Shown in pieces: positions 25,380-34,044 of a stretch of 64,000 nucleotides of DNA (its first letter is position 1; every line of letters begins with the position of its first letter). The notes under the pieces are model-generated. The model was given only the letters and a program-made list of their open reading frames with translations, searched no databases and was not told where the DNA came from. Both the position numbers and the translations under genes were made by a program. Origin of the DNA: an uncultured Bacteroidia bacterium (GTDB lineage: Bacteria > Bacteroidota > Bacteroidia > Bacteroidales > ML635J-15); the NCBI GenBank assembly GCA_902800045.1, contig CADCCZ010000001.1:911346-975345 (forward strand). Direction: 5' to 3'.

Positions 25380-26480
25380 TTAGTTCGACATTTTGTTCAA
25401 ATTCTCCATGCATTCCGAAATCTTGGCGGTGTACCTCTTTGCCGTGTCGATAGTTGTTGCCTTCTGGTAGCATTCCTTAGCCTTATCGACCTTCTTCTGT
25501 GCGGCATAAATTTCGCCACGAGCGATGCAAGCCTTTATGACACAGTCGAGGTCGCGGGCATCCATCTTAGGATTTGTCTGGTGAGCAAGGATAATCTTGT
25601 CGTACACATCCGAATTGTCGAGGTTCAACTTGTCGAGGCATTCGGCGAGTTTTATGTTGCAGGATACCGCATACTTTTCGCCAGCCGAATTACGTGATAC
25701 AAAAGCAAGATACGACAATGCGCGATGGTACATTCCGACGGTGCAGAAACCGCGACCAACATTGTAGGCGGCCTTCGACATCATCGACAATTCCTGCGGG
25801 GTTATCGCTGCGCCCTTCTTCTGGAAATATTCGAAGATTGCCTTGTTCATATAAAGCGCATCCCAATGAACATCAAGCTGATGCAAATTCTTTGCAGCAT
25901 CGAAGCCACGTGGAATACCATAGATGTTCACAAAAATAGGATACTCGTGGATAGGCAGGTTGTAAATTCGTTCGGACGAAAGGTCACCTGCAACCTCGTA
26001 TTCGTACTTCGACGACGGATAGCAAATGGTAGCCATCTTCTCGCCCACACCGTCCTTTACAGTTTCGACGTTGATTATTATCACGTTAGCCGTTGTGGTT
26101 GACGACTGATCGGCATAATCCTCGCTGCCGCCCTTGCGGTATTTCACCTGCACGATGTACTTGTCCTTTCCGCTTGCGATTGTACTCTGCGGATTTGCGA
26201 GGTCGATTTCCGAGACAGCCTTCGAGCCTTCGTAGACCTTGAACTTCTTGTCGCAGATGACAGTTGCCTCACTCAATTCCTTAGGCTCCAAGCCATAAAG
26301 TTCGTTCAGGATAGTTCCTATCTTGTGCCAATCGCTATACTCGGTCCTTTCGACCTTGAAATCCATGTATGCGCTGTCGGACGGAGCGAAACCAATCACA
26401 TAACCGTCATCTTCGGCACTTTGCGAAAACAAGGCCATGCTGCTGATTATAAACGCTATCAGTAAATATAACTTCTTCAT
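25380..26480 (-). CDS. Exported TPR-like protein of unknown function
   Basis: 366 residues from the ATG at 26480 (signal peptide 'MKKLYLLIAFIISSMALFSQ'). The open frame extends to 26528 but those residues precede the signal. Beta-rich N-terminal half. The C-terminal part has TPR-like helices: 'MSKAAYNVGRGFCTVGMYHRALSYLAFVSRNSAGEKYAVSCNIKLAECLDKL' and 'CIARGEIYAAQKKVDKAKECYQKATTI'. First gene of a two-gene operon with a promoter element 20 bases upstream of its ATG. The partner gene resembles it in plan. No known family was identified. Confidence 0.7.
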   Translation of the reverse strand: MKKLYLLIAFIISSMALFSQSAEDDGYVIGFAPSDSAYMDFKVERTEYSDWHKIGTILNELYGLEPKELSEATVICDKKFKVYEGSKAVSEIDLANPQSTIASGKDKYIVQVKYRKGGSEDYADQSSTTTANVIIINVETVKDGVGEKMATICYPSSKYEYEVAGDLSSERIYNLPIHEYPIFVNIYGIPRGFDAAKNLHQLDVHWDALYMNKAIFEYFQKKGAAITPQELSMMSKAAYNVGRGFCTVGMYHRALSYLAFVSRNSAGEKYAVSCNIKLAECLDKLNLDNSDVYDKIILAHQTNPKMDARDLDCVIKACIARGEIYAAQKKVDKAKECYQKATTIDTAKRYTAKISECMENLNKMSN

Positions 26481-26499
26481 AGCAATGAATTTTATGGTG

Positions 26500-26507
26500 C
26501 AAAAATA
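26500..26507 (-). promoter_or_regulatory. -7 element for the TPR-like operon
   Basis: TATTTTTG on the minus strand, about 20 bases before the ATG at 26480. Confidence 0.5.
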
Positions 26508-26590
26508 ACATTTTCCAAAACAAAACACATAACTATATGCACCCTTTTCAATTTTTGTGCCAACATTGGGGTGTTGAAAGAATGGCGCTA

Positions 26591-27577
26591 TTATTTATTG
26601 GGTAGCGTTTTAATATTATCCAAGAAGTCTTTCTCCACTTGGCTCAGTGTACGTTGCTGATATTTTTTGTATTCGTTGGTTGCGTATTCAATGGCTTGTT
26701 GATGAGACACTTGCCCTGCACCTTGAAGCAATTTTTCTCCGCTCATTGTCAGTATTTTATCCAGATGCATTGCCCAGTCATTCATTGTCATTGTTTGTTG
26801 GCGTTCGGCCTGACGTTCGGCAAAGTCAAGGTAACCGGAAACTATCTGCCCCATCGCACGTAATTCGTTTTCGTTCAGATAGTTTTTCGCAACGACAGCA
26901 TCTTTCAGATGTGGTCTGTCGCCTTCAAAAGTCGTTAATCCCATAAACTCCTTTTCGGCATCGGCGCGGCTTACAATGACTTCGGCAGCAGTTTGCCCGT
27001 GTACAGCGTAATGAATCTTGTTCTGTACCCGCTTAAAAAATTCTATTGAGATTTCTGCTTTGGGATTATAATCGATGCTAGTTGCGTAAATGTCAAGGAT
27101 TTGTCTGTAAAATACTTTCTCCGAAGAACGGATATCACGTATGCGTTCAATGAGTTCTTTCCAATATCCGCCACCGCCAAGGTTTTTAAGTCTTGCATCA
27201 TCAAGGGTAAAACCTTTTCTTATGTATTCATTCAGCCGTTTGGTTGCCCAAATGCGGAACTGGGTGCCTCGTTGAGACTTCACGCGGTAACCGACGGATA
27301 TGATTACATCAAGATTATAATATTCCACTTGATATGTTTTGCCATCTGCAGCAGTTGTTGCAAAATTTGCAACAACTGAATCGTGCGACAACTCCCCTTC
27401 ATTAAAAATGTTTTTTATATGACGCGAAATAGTCGATTTATCACGCTGAAACAGTTCTGCCATCAAATCTAACGACAGCCAAACCGTATCGTCCGCCATC
27501 TGAACATCTATCTTTACCGCACCATCATCGGTCTGGTAAATGATTATTTCCTGTGTATTGTTATTTTTCTCTTCCAT
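26591..27577 (-). CDS. rhuM: RhuM family protein
   Basis: 328 residues with the full RhuM signature: 'EIIIYQTDDGAVKIDVQMADDTVWLSLDLMAELFQRDKSTISRHIKNIFNEGEL', then 'YYNLDVIISVGYRVKSQRGTQFRIWATKRLNEYIRKGF', which is a KilA-N/Bro-like helix-turn-helix DNA-binding region. RhuM was named in a Salmonella pathogenicity island. The family is common in mobile and defence regions, with unproven molecular function. Here it marks the right end (in transcription order) of the defence island. It has no obvious operon partner; AbiH lies 33 bases upstream on the same strand. Confidence 0.9.
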   Translation of the reverse strand: MEEKNNNTQEIIIYQTDDGAVKIDVQMADDTVWLSLDLMAELFQRDKSTISRHIKNIFNEGELSHDSVVANFATTAADGKTYQVEYYNLDVIISVGYRVKSQRGTQFRIWATKRLNEYIRKGFTLDDARLKNLGGGGYWKELIERIRDIRSSEKVFYRQILDIYATSIDYNPKAEISIEFFKRVQNKIHYAVHGQTAAEVIVSRADAEKEFMGLTTFEGDRPHLKDAVVAKNYLNENELRAMGQIVSGYLDFAERQAERQQTMTMNDWAMHLDKILTMSGEKLLQGAGQVSHQQAIEYATNEYKKYQQRTLSQVEKDFLDNIKTLPNK

Positions 27578-27610
27578 GTCCTTTTTTTCTCCGCTAATAT
27601 AACACTTTTT

Positions 27611-28834
27611 TCATTCCGCCTGTGGCATTGGTTCGCATTGTGTTTTGTTTACGACTCTATCGCGCATAAGTTTCATGTCGGTGAAATTCCTTGAAATGTT
27701 CTGCACTATTTCCATATAATTGTCCGTATCGCCATTTTTGTAGTAAAACGGTTTTATCGAAATACAATTTTTGTGTTCGAAAAGAGTATTTAGCAAAGTC
27801 CCATCCGATTGGCCGCACGAATGCCCTATTATGAATATCTGATACGGAGAAGACTCCATAAACGCAAGCAGTTTTCTATACGCCGGAGCTTCGAGGTACT
27901 TTATTGTTTTTATGTTTTTTAAACTCTCCTTGTCGTTTCTCTTCTGCAAGTCCTTGAATGTCTTGTCCTGCTCATCGCCGTATCCAAATATTATGTTTTC
28001 AAAATTATTCAATGTGCCATGAATATGATTGACAATAAATTTATCCGAATTCTTGGGGAAATATTTGTCAGCAATATCAGTATAATTAAAATTCAAGAGC
28101 ATTATTCTATCAGGCAACAAAAGCTCTATTGGGTATCCGGATGTTTCGTCTTTTATGCAATCAACAGAGCCGCCTTTTTCCTTAAATTCTTTAACATGAC
28201 TTGCACTGTATTGTATCTTATGATAGCCGTCAATCAATTCGTTTAACTTTTGCTCTTTGTATTTCAACCTGTCGTCAATGATATCCCAGAAAACATCGGA
28301 AGAGCTGACAGCGACATCCTTTGCCAAAATCGGTTTGAACAAAATGTTTTCTATATCGTAGTTGATGGAAGGATTTGCAGTGTTTTTCTCTATTTCCTTT
28401 AAATAGTCAGCCAGATATTTCTTGATAATGCTCAGCTCGTTGTTGATGCCTTTTATTTCGTCACTATCATCAATCGAAGTCAGCAAATTGTAATATTCGT
28501 TTTCAATGTCCACCCATTTCTTGTCATTTAGTTCAGTTATTATTCCTTGAAACAATCTAGAAGGTATGACCTTGAATTTATCTTTCTGGCTTTGGATATT
28601 GTTCAATATATCATAGATACTCAATTTGTCGAATGTGCTGGCATCTGTACAATAGCTGCTCCAAATACCATAGTTGATTATTAATTTGCAAAGTCCATCG
28701 TCGCTTTCGTTCGTATGTTCGGACTTCAGTGTATTTATCCTTTGCTCCCAATACCAATCAATGAAATCTGCATAACTTGTTTTCAGTCCGTATGCCAGGT
28801 CGAAGCCGTTGCCAATGAGAATTATTCTGTTCAT
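27611..28834 (-). CDS. abiH: AbiH-family abortive infection protein
   Basis: 407 residues. The N-terminal 'IILIGNGFDLAYGLKTSYADFIDW' is the diagnostic AbiH signature, a Rossmann-type glycine motif. 'LLLPDRIMLLNFNYTDIADKYF' and 'IVNHIHGTLNNFENIIFGYGDEQD', followed by 'IFIIGHSCGQSDGTLLNTLF', are also typical. AbiH was first described as a plasmid-borne phage abortive-infection gene of Lactococcus; the family resembles SIR2-like NAD-binding folds. It is a single-gene defence element, AT-rich, between RhuM and a PDDEXK nuclease gene, with its own promoter element. Confidence 0.9.
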   Translation of the reverse strand: MNRIILIGNGFDLAYGLKTSYADFIDWYWEQRINTLKSEHTNESDDGLCKLIINYGIWSSYCTDASTFDKLSIYDILNNIQSQKDKFKVIPSRLFQGIITELNDKKWVDIENEYYNLLTSIDDSDEIKGINNELSIIKKYLADYLKEIEKNTANPSINYDIENILFKPILAKDVAVSSSDVFWDIIDDRLKYKEQKLNELIDGYHKIQYSASHVKEFKEKGGSVDCIKDETSGYPIELLLPDRIMLLNFNYTDIADKYFPKNSDKFIVNHIHGTLNNFENIIFGYGDEQDKTFKDLQKRNDKESLKNIKTIKYLEAPAYRKLLAFMESSPYQIFIIGHSCGQSDGTLLNTLFEHKNCISIKPFYYKNGDTDNYMEIVQNISRNFTDMKLMRDRVVNKTQCEPMPQAE

Positions 28835-28863
28835 TATATTGCTTTTTTATTCTATTTACTCTG

Positions 28864-28871
28864 CAAAAATA
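28864..28871 (-). promoter_or_regulatory. -7 element for abiH
   Basis: TATTTTTG on the minus strand, 30 bases before the ATG at 28834. It lies just beyond the stop of the DUF1016 gene, so abiH may be transcribed on its own. Confidence 0.45.
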
Positions 28872-28878
28872 ATTTGTT

Positions 28879-30063
28879 CTATTGTTCTATCACTTCACCA
28901 CTTTCACTGTTCTCGCCAGAATCATCATCCATAAGTTTCTTTAGTTCTTCTATGTCTGGCAACGCATTTTGCATTGTTTCTGGCATTTCTGAAATTGTTT
29001 TGTAAGTAGCGACACCCATAGGCTTATTGTAATCGCGAACTGCATATTCGGCGTATGCTTGGTTTGCGCTCTTGCATAGAACAATTCCTATGCTGGGATT
29101 TTCGTGAGGCTTGCGTACCTTATCATCAAGCACCTGCAAATAAGCAAACAACTGACCAAGGTAGGCGGGTTTGAATTTGCCGACTTTTAGTTCAATAGCA
29201 ACCAAAGCGTTCAACTCCCTGTTGAAAAACAACAAATCACTCCACATCTCTTCGCCATAGATTTCAAGATGATATTGGTTTCCAACAAATGTGAAGTCGC
29301 GACCTAGTGTCATTATAAAACGCTTTATATTACGAATGATACGCTGTTCCACCAACCGTTCATCGACATCTTCTTCTTGGGCATCAATATCTTCAACATT
29401 GACATAGTCCAACAGATATTCATCTTTGAACATCCTTATTGCTTTCATAGCGGCATTTGTCGATGGCATAGTCTGGACAAAGTTGTTGGGTGCAGTATGT
29501 TCGGGCTGAGGGATTCCCGATTTGAGCACTTCCCTTAATGTATATTTATCCCACTGATGCACAACGGCTTCGTGAATACAAAACAATACCTCCTGAATGT
29601 TTTTTGTCTTATGCAAAATCTCCATGTGATGGGAGAAACTGATGCCAAGAAACTCGTCCCTGTTAATTTCGGTCGCCATCGGCGACCATTTTGATAAGGC
29701 AAAGTTATCACACACTATCGGCATTTGCTTTTGCTCAACCTCAGAATCGGTCGCCATTGGCGACCGATTTATGTACATAGACCAAAATTCAGCAAATGTG
29801 CGCATCTTTTTAATGCTTTCTTCCGAAAATCCGCGTAAGCCTGGCAATTCTCTTCGCAATTGCTCACTAATTGTTTTTATTGCGCCAGTTCCCCATTTCC
29901 CTTTGCGCGAATTTGCAGAGACATATAGTCCCACTCCGAAATACAACGACAGCTGTGTGCCACTTATCATCCTTACCGCCCGAGCCTGACTTTGCAGTAT
30001 CGCTGTCTTTATTGCCTTTACTGCCGAAAGCAGTTCTGTTGATATATCTTTCTTCTCTTCCAT
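28879..30063 (-). CDS. DUF1016 / YhcG-family PDDEXK nuclease
   Basis: 394 residues. The N-terminal DUF1016_N domain contains 'LYFGVGLYVSANSRKGKWGTGAIKTISEQLRRELPGLRGFSEESIKKMRTFAEFW'. The C-terminal PDDEXK domain contains 'FVGNQYHLEIYGEEMWSDLLFFNRELNALVAIELKVGKFKPAYLGQLFAYL', giving the metal-binding Asp and the E-x-K pair. The family is linked to DNA ends or restriction and often travels with type I restriction modules. Two palindromes inside the linker between the domains encode the repeated peptide SPMAT. The C-terminal tail after the nuclease domain is acidic. Confidence 0.88.
   Translation of the reverse strand: MEEKKDISTELLSAVKAIKTAILQSQARAVRMISGTQLSLYFGVGLYVSANSRKGKWGTGAIKTISEQLRRELPGLRGFSEESIKKMRTFAEFWSMYINRSPMATDSEVEQKQMPIVCDNFALSKWSPMATEINRDEFLGISFSHHMEILHKTKNIQEVLFCIHEAVVHQWDKYTLREVLKSGIPQPEHTAPNNFVQTMPSTNAAMKAIRMFKDEYLLDYVNVEDIDAQEEDVDERLVEQRIIRNIKRFIMTLGRDFTFVGNQYHLEIYGEEMWSDLLFFNRELNALVAIELKVGKFKPAYLGQLFAYLQVLDDKVRKPHENPSIGIVLCKSANQAYAEYAVRDYNKPMGVATYKTISEMPETMQNALPDIEELKKLMDDDSGENSESGEVIEQ
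29671..29687. repeat. Intragenic palindrome 1 (GGTCGCC-atc-GGCGACC)
   Basis: Perfect 7-bp arms with a 3-base loop inside the DUF1016 gene. It is read in frame as part of 'SPMATE'. Confidence 0.8.
29745..29769. repeat. Intragenic palindrome 2 (11-bp arms)
   Basis: AATCGGTCGCC (29745-29755), loop ATT, GGCGACCGATT (29759-29769). It shares its core with palindrome 1, 74 bases away, and is read in the same frame as 'SPMATD'. Confidence 0.85.
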
Positions 30064-30172
30064 ATTCGTTCTTTTCCTTTTTCTCTCTTCCCATTCCTCC
30101 CTTTACATCTGCCTAATTTTTATAGGGGGGATTGGGGATGTTTGGGTGTGCATTGGCTGTTTTATACATAAA

Positions 30173-31216
30173 CTATTTTACTCCGAATAATATTTTAACT
30201 CTTTCAAGTGTAGTATATTGTGCTCCTGTTCCTTTATAAATAGATTCAAATGAAATCCAATTTTTGATAATAAAATCTTTTACTTGAACTGCATTTTCCT
30301 TAGTAGATGTTTTAAGAACAATTACACAATCTGAAAGTATATAATTATGTTGCCCATCAAGTAAAGCAATTTTATTGGGATTAGGATTACACACACGAGG
30401 AATAACAACACCATAACCCTTAATAGACTGCTGAATATTAAATGCGACGCGTCTTGTATCAACAAGCTTTCCGTTTCGAATATTGCTTGTATGAATAAGT
30501 CTTGGAGCTTTTTTAGATGTGCTATATGTGAGGTTTTGCATACGTATATGACCCCGAATAACACTATCTACGGATAACTTTTTAAAATCTGACAAATTAT
30601 TGGATTGCTGTATTTTCTTCTTTGTATTTCCAATATATACTAACACTATATTAGGTGAACATTTTTTCCCGAAATAAACTCTTTTGGGTTCCTCTAAAAT
30701 ACATGCATTATATTTTGTTTGTAGAAAACGCCATGCATCTCTATCTTTCTGTGAATAAACACAACTTATTGGTAAAATTGCATAGATACCTCCTGTTGGA
30801 GATAAGAACTCTAGCGATTTCATAATAAACATCATCGCAGTACTAACCTTATATTCTATTCCTTCAATATTAATACGTTCAAAAACACTACCCTTACATG
30901 TAAATGGTGGATTAAACATTATTAAATCAAATTTTGTCTGTCTCAAGAATTGAACTTTTTTGATTGAATTATCATCTCGAAAATTACATACGTTAAGAAT
31001 CCAATTAAAATTCTCTTCTTTGTTTTTCTTTATTACATCAGGAGAAATATCAGTGCCATACAAATTTACACTAGTCAACCTATTTCGCACCGCCTTTAAT
31101 AATATTCCATCGCCAACGCAAAAATCTACTACGTTATATATGTCTTTTTCAGTAATATAACTTACAAGTTTTTCCGCCAAAGGCATTGGCGTATAATATG
31201 AATCAGGTCCCATCAT
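30173..31216 (-). CDS. N6-adenine DNA methyltransferase (NPPF type)
   Basis: 347 residues. 'YYTPMPLAEKLVSYI' is the motif X-like start. Motif I is 'VVDFCVGDGILLKAV' (29-43), then 'LYGTDISPD' is motif II and motif IV is 'LIMFNPPF' (98-105). The C-terminal half resembles the target-recognition end of N6-adenine methylases ('AQYTTLERVKILFG'). It would be a gamma-class-like enzyme. It is the last gene of an AT-rich cassette; its ATG overlaps the previous stop (ATGA). It may protect host DNA from its neighbours or modify a target as part of the system. Confidence 0.82.
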   Translation of the reverse strand: MMGPDSYYTPMPLAEKLVSYITEKDIYNVVDFCVGDGILLKAVRNRLTSVNLYGTDISPDVIKKNKEENFNWILNVCNFRDDNSIKKVQFLRQTKFDLIMFNPPFTCKGSVFERINIEGIEYKVSTAMMFIMKSLEFLSPTGGIYAILPISCVYSQKDRDAWRFLQTKYNACILEEPKRVYFGKKCSPNIVLVYIGNTKKKIQQSNNLSDFKKLSVDSVIRGHIRMQNLTYSTSKKAPRLIHTSNIRNGKLVDTRRVAFNIQQSIKGYGVVIPRVCNPNPNKIALLDGQHNYILSDCVIVLKTSTKENAVQVKDFIIKNWISFESIYKGTGAQYTTLERVKILFGVK

Positions 31217-32157
31217 ATACTATTAAACAATTGTGTTATATTGCAAACCAATAACTTGCCAATACCACTAGATCTATTAACACTGCGAATGGGATTATCA
31301 TATACTATTTCCACCTTTTGGGGGTGCTTTATAGAATATAGAATGGCTCCTATTGCATGAGGTTTTGTGCCAATAGGTGCTATTATTATTTCTGGATTCC
31401 TATTGTCATAACTCAATTGGTTTAGCATCATATATATATCTACGATAGAATTAGCCTCTGCGTATTTTATGTTTTGCCAACAATCTGTACTCTTTATTTG
31501 AATGCGATTGCCCCACATAGAAATATATGGGTAATTTATCTTATAACCAGGCACGCCAAGAACAGGGATTATTTTTTCTTTATCTGGACTTTGATCCTGA
31601 ATAATATGAGAAAATCTACCTCCCTCAAACCCCAATAGTACCACAAATAGCGGCGACTCCCGATGCGGAAGCAAATTACTCAAACAAGGCAACGGACATA
31701 TCCCCTTTACAGTTTCACAAAGATCCTTATTTATCCCCATTTTACAAAATTCATCAATCTTATACATTAATGGTTCTGCATATACTATTCTCATTTCAAT
31801 TTTATTATCCATTGCATATTTCATAAATGGAGTTGCTACACGACAGCTTAAACCCGTTACTTCTAAATATACTATGCTATTTTCAAATGGTGAAAGTAAT
31901 GTGCTTATATGCTTAACACTATGTAAAGATATGATTTTGTCCTGGTTCCCATTTACAATTATAGTATCATCGTCTTCATTATAAACAATCTCACAAAAAT
32001 CAGTATCCCTATTAGATGGTTTAAGAGATTTTGCACAATATGTACTGCGATCTTCCGGATCATGAGCATATAGGTAGAGGGAATTGGGCGGCAAGACGAT
32101 TTCCTTTAGATCATTCCACTCTTCTGTATATATATAATCTTGATTTATCTTAGTCAT
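31213..32157 (-). CDS. Unknown protein of the PRTase/ORC-ATPase cassette, Rossmann-like
   Basis: 314 residues from the ATG at 32157, which overlaps the ATPase stop by eight bases; a longer frame to 32208 would run deep into that gene. The protein alternates hydrophobic strands and helices: 'SIVYLEVTGLSC', 'LFVVLLGFEGGRFSHII', 'EIIIAPIGTKPHAIGAILYSI' and 'KVEIVYDNPIRS'. The segment PIGTKPHAIG (261-270) looks like a ligand loop in a Rossmann-type fold. No catalytic motif or family was recognised. Tight overlaps with the ATPase before it and the methylase after it show that it belongs to one system, where it could be the sensor or effector. Confidence 0.7.
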   Translation of the reverse strand: MTKINQDYIYTEEWNDLKEIVLPPNSLYLYAHDPEDRSTYCAKSLKPSNRDTDFCEIVYNEDDDTIIVNGNQDKIISLHSVKHISTLLSPFENSIVYLEVTGLSCRVATPFMKYAMDNKIEMRIVYAEPLMYKIDEFCKMGINKDLCETVKGICPLPCLSNLLPHRESPLFVVLLGFEGGRFSHIIQDQSPDKEKIIPVLGVPGYKINYPYISMWGNRIQIKSTDCWQNIKYAEANSIVDIYMMLNQLSYDNRNPEIIIAPIGTKPHAIGAILYSIKHPQKVEIVYDNPIRSVNRSSGIGKLLVCNITQLFNSI

Positions 32158-34033
32158 AATCTTCATTAAGTTTATCAAAATCAAATAATGACAATTGATT
32201 AGGTACACTTTGAATATCTTCCATTGAAATCTTTCTTTTGTTTAAGATTTTTGCTACTGCATCGTTAGGACAGTCTATACAATCAAGAAAATCTTTATCT
32301 GATATTGATAATTTTCTTTTCTTACGAAAACTATAGTCAAAGTATGGTGCAAAGATTGGATGAAGCTGATATTGAAATTCTTTTACACTTTTTACTCCTG
32401 ACAATTTATTTGACGGCATTCTTACTAATGCTAAATTCATTACACCTAGCTTCAAAATTTCACGTGTCCTATCACTAATTTCTCCAGAAAAATCAAATTG
32501 AACAATTTCTGGGGCTGTTTTATCTCCATCTTTTGCCAACCACCTAAAAATTGTACCAAGAGTCTGAATCAATTGAGTAAGTTGTATTCCTATCATACAA
32601 GAACCTTCCAATTCTGTTAAGTTTTTCCATCCTACATTTTTGGCTGCGATAGTTTGATATTCTACCGATACAGGTTTTTTCAAATCGTTATCGTTTTCTA
32701 TATGCAAACTATATGATTGATATACTAAAGCCATTAAATATCGGATATTTCCATTAGCTAATTTAACAAATGTATTCCATCCTGCATAATATTTAGAAAT
32801 GGCTATATATTTGCCTTTATTTAATTTGAAAAGTAAACTATACTTGTAATTGTCATAGCGTTGATTCCAAGTTTTTTGATTGTATATATAATTATCTATT
32901 GTACTCTCTAAAGAATTATTATGTGTTTCTGCCCAATATGCTATCAAAAATTTGTATAATGGATGTATTTTTAAATTCATTTTCTTTGCTTTTTCTGCTT
33001 TTAAAAATGATTGGTATAGAGTTGTACTTGTCACATTCAATTTTTCCGCTTCTTCTTCTATAGAAATGCCAACTAAAGCCCGTTTTATATCATAATTTGG
33101 GCTATCATCATCCATTAATTTAACAAGACGCAGATTGCATACAGACCTTGCGAACTCTTCAAACCGATCAGCAGATTGGGAATCAGTAAAAGACTCCTCA
33201 ATTTTTGTCAACCTATAGTCTGCTGGGTCATTTAGTGATTCCATATTATTATGCGTAGTTTTAACACGCCATCCCATTTCTCTAACCCCAATTTTAATTG
33301 TATACGAATCTGGGACATGTTTTATTAAAGTATTAATACATTCTTGTTGATCATCTGTAAAATTTTCATATTCATCAATCAATAAATAATACACCTTATC
33401 TTTGAATTGTCGTAAATTTTGAGTCTGCTTAGCGACAATATCAATAGGAACACCTGCCATTGATAATTTTGGCATATTACCATCGGCAACATTATTAACA
33501 TCTGCTTGAAACTTATACATAGCAGTTTCAATTATATGTAATAGACCTGTAAAATCATTTGCTATTTCTGAAAGATTAAGTGAAGATGCTATCAAGTTAC
33601 ATGCATATTCCGACAATTCTTCATCATCATTTCTCAAGTTCCTATGCCAATCTATGAAATGAAGCATTTCCCAACAAATGATTAAATTGAAATAATGTTC
33701 AAAGATTGCAATCCATTTTTCTTTACTAACACCCTTACCTGTAAAAGCCCTTACATGATTTGTATTAGCTCGATAATAAATTCCAATAAACTTATTTTTA
33801 TCAAAATCACAAATTTTAGAATTTAGTATTTCATATTGACCAATATATGACAAACCTCTAAGAACAGTGGTTTTGCCTGTGCCCCTTCCGCCCTGAAGAA
33901 CTCCAGGACTATTACTTTTAAGTGCTGAGAAATAATATGGTTCAGTAAAAAATTTAAATATGTCGCTTTTCAACCATTCGGCTTTATAACTACCAAATAA
34001 CTGATCTAATTTTTCTTGCATTTCGATTATCAT
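32150..34033 (-). CDS. ORC/AAA-type P-loop ATPase of a predicted defence cassette
   Basis: 627 residues from the ATG at 34033. The frame opens at 34117, but that would overlap the preceding gene by 73 bases. Walker A 'GGRGTGKT' lies at 48-55 and Walker B 'YLLIDEYENF' near 216-225. 'TIKIGVREMGWR' is a possible sensor-1 region. The rest is helical with no nuclease motif. The plan resembles stand-alone ORC/CDC6-like or STAND-adjacent ATPases found in conflict systems. A position between the phosphoribosyltransferase-like gene and the unknown gene suggests that it is the switch of the system. Base composition is strongly AT-rich. Confidence 0.75.
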   Translation of the reverse strand: MIIEMQEKLDQLFGSYKAEWLKSDIFKFFTEPYYFSALKSNSPGVLQGGRGTGKTTVLRGLSYIGQYEILNSKICDFDKNKFIGIYYRANTNHVRAFTGKGVSKEKWIAIFEHYFNLIICWEMLHFIDWHRNLRNDDEELSEYACNLIASSLNLSEIANDFTGLLHIIETAMYKFQADVNNVADGNMPKLSMAGVPIDIVAKQTQNLRQFKDKVYYLLIDEYENFTDDQQECINTLIKHVPDSYTIKIGVREMGWRVKTTHNNMESLNDPADYRLTKIEESFTDSQSADRFEEFARSVCNLRLVKLMDDDSPNYDIKRALVGISIEEEAEKLNVTSTTLYQSFLKAEKAKKMNLKIHPLYKFLIAYWAETHNNSLESTIDNYIYNQKTWNQRYDNYKYSLLFKLNKGKYIAISKYYAGWNTFVKLANGNIRYLMALVYQSYSLHIENDNDLKKPVSVEYQTIAAKNVGWKNLTELEGSCMIGIQLTQLIQTLGTIFRWLAKDGDKTAPEIVQFDFSGEISDRTREILKLGVMNLALVRMPSNKLSGVKSVKEFQYQLHPIFAPYFDYSFRKKRKLSISDKDFLDCIDCPNDAVAKILNKRKISMEDIQSVPNQLSLFDFDKLNEDYD

Positions 34034-34044
34034 TGTTCTGTATG

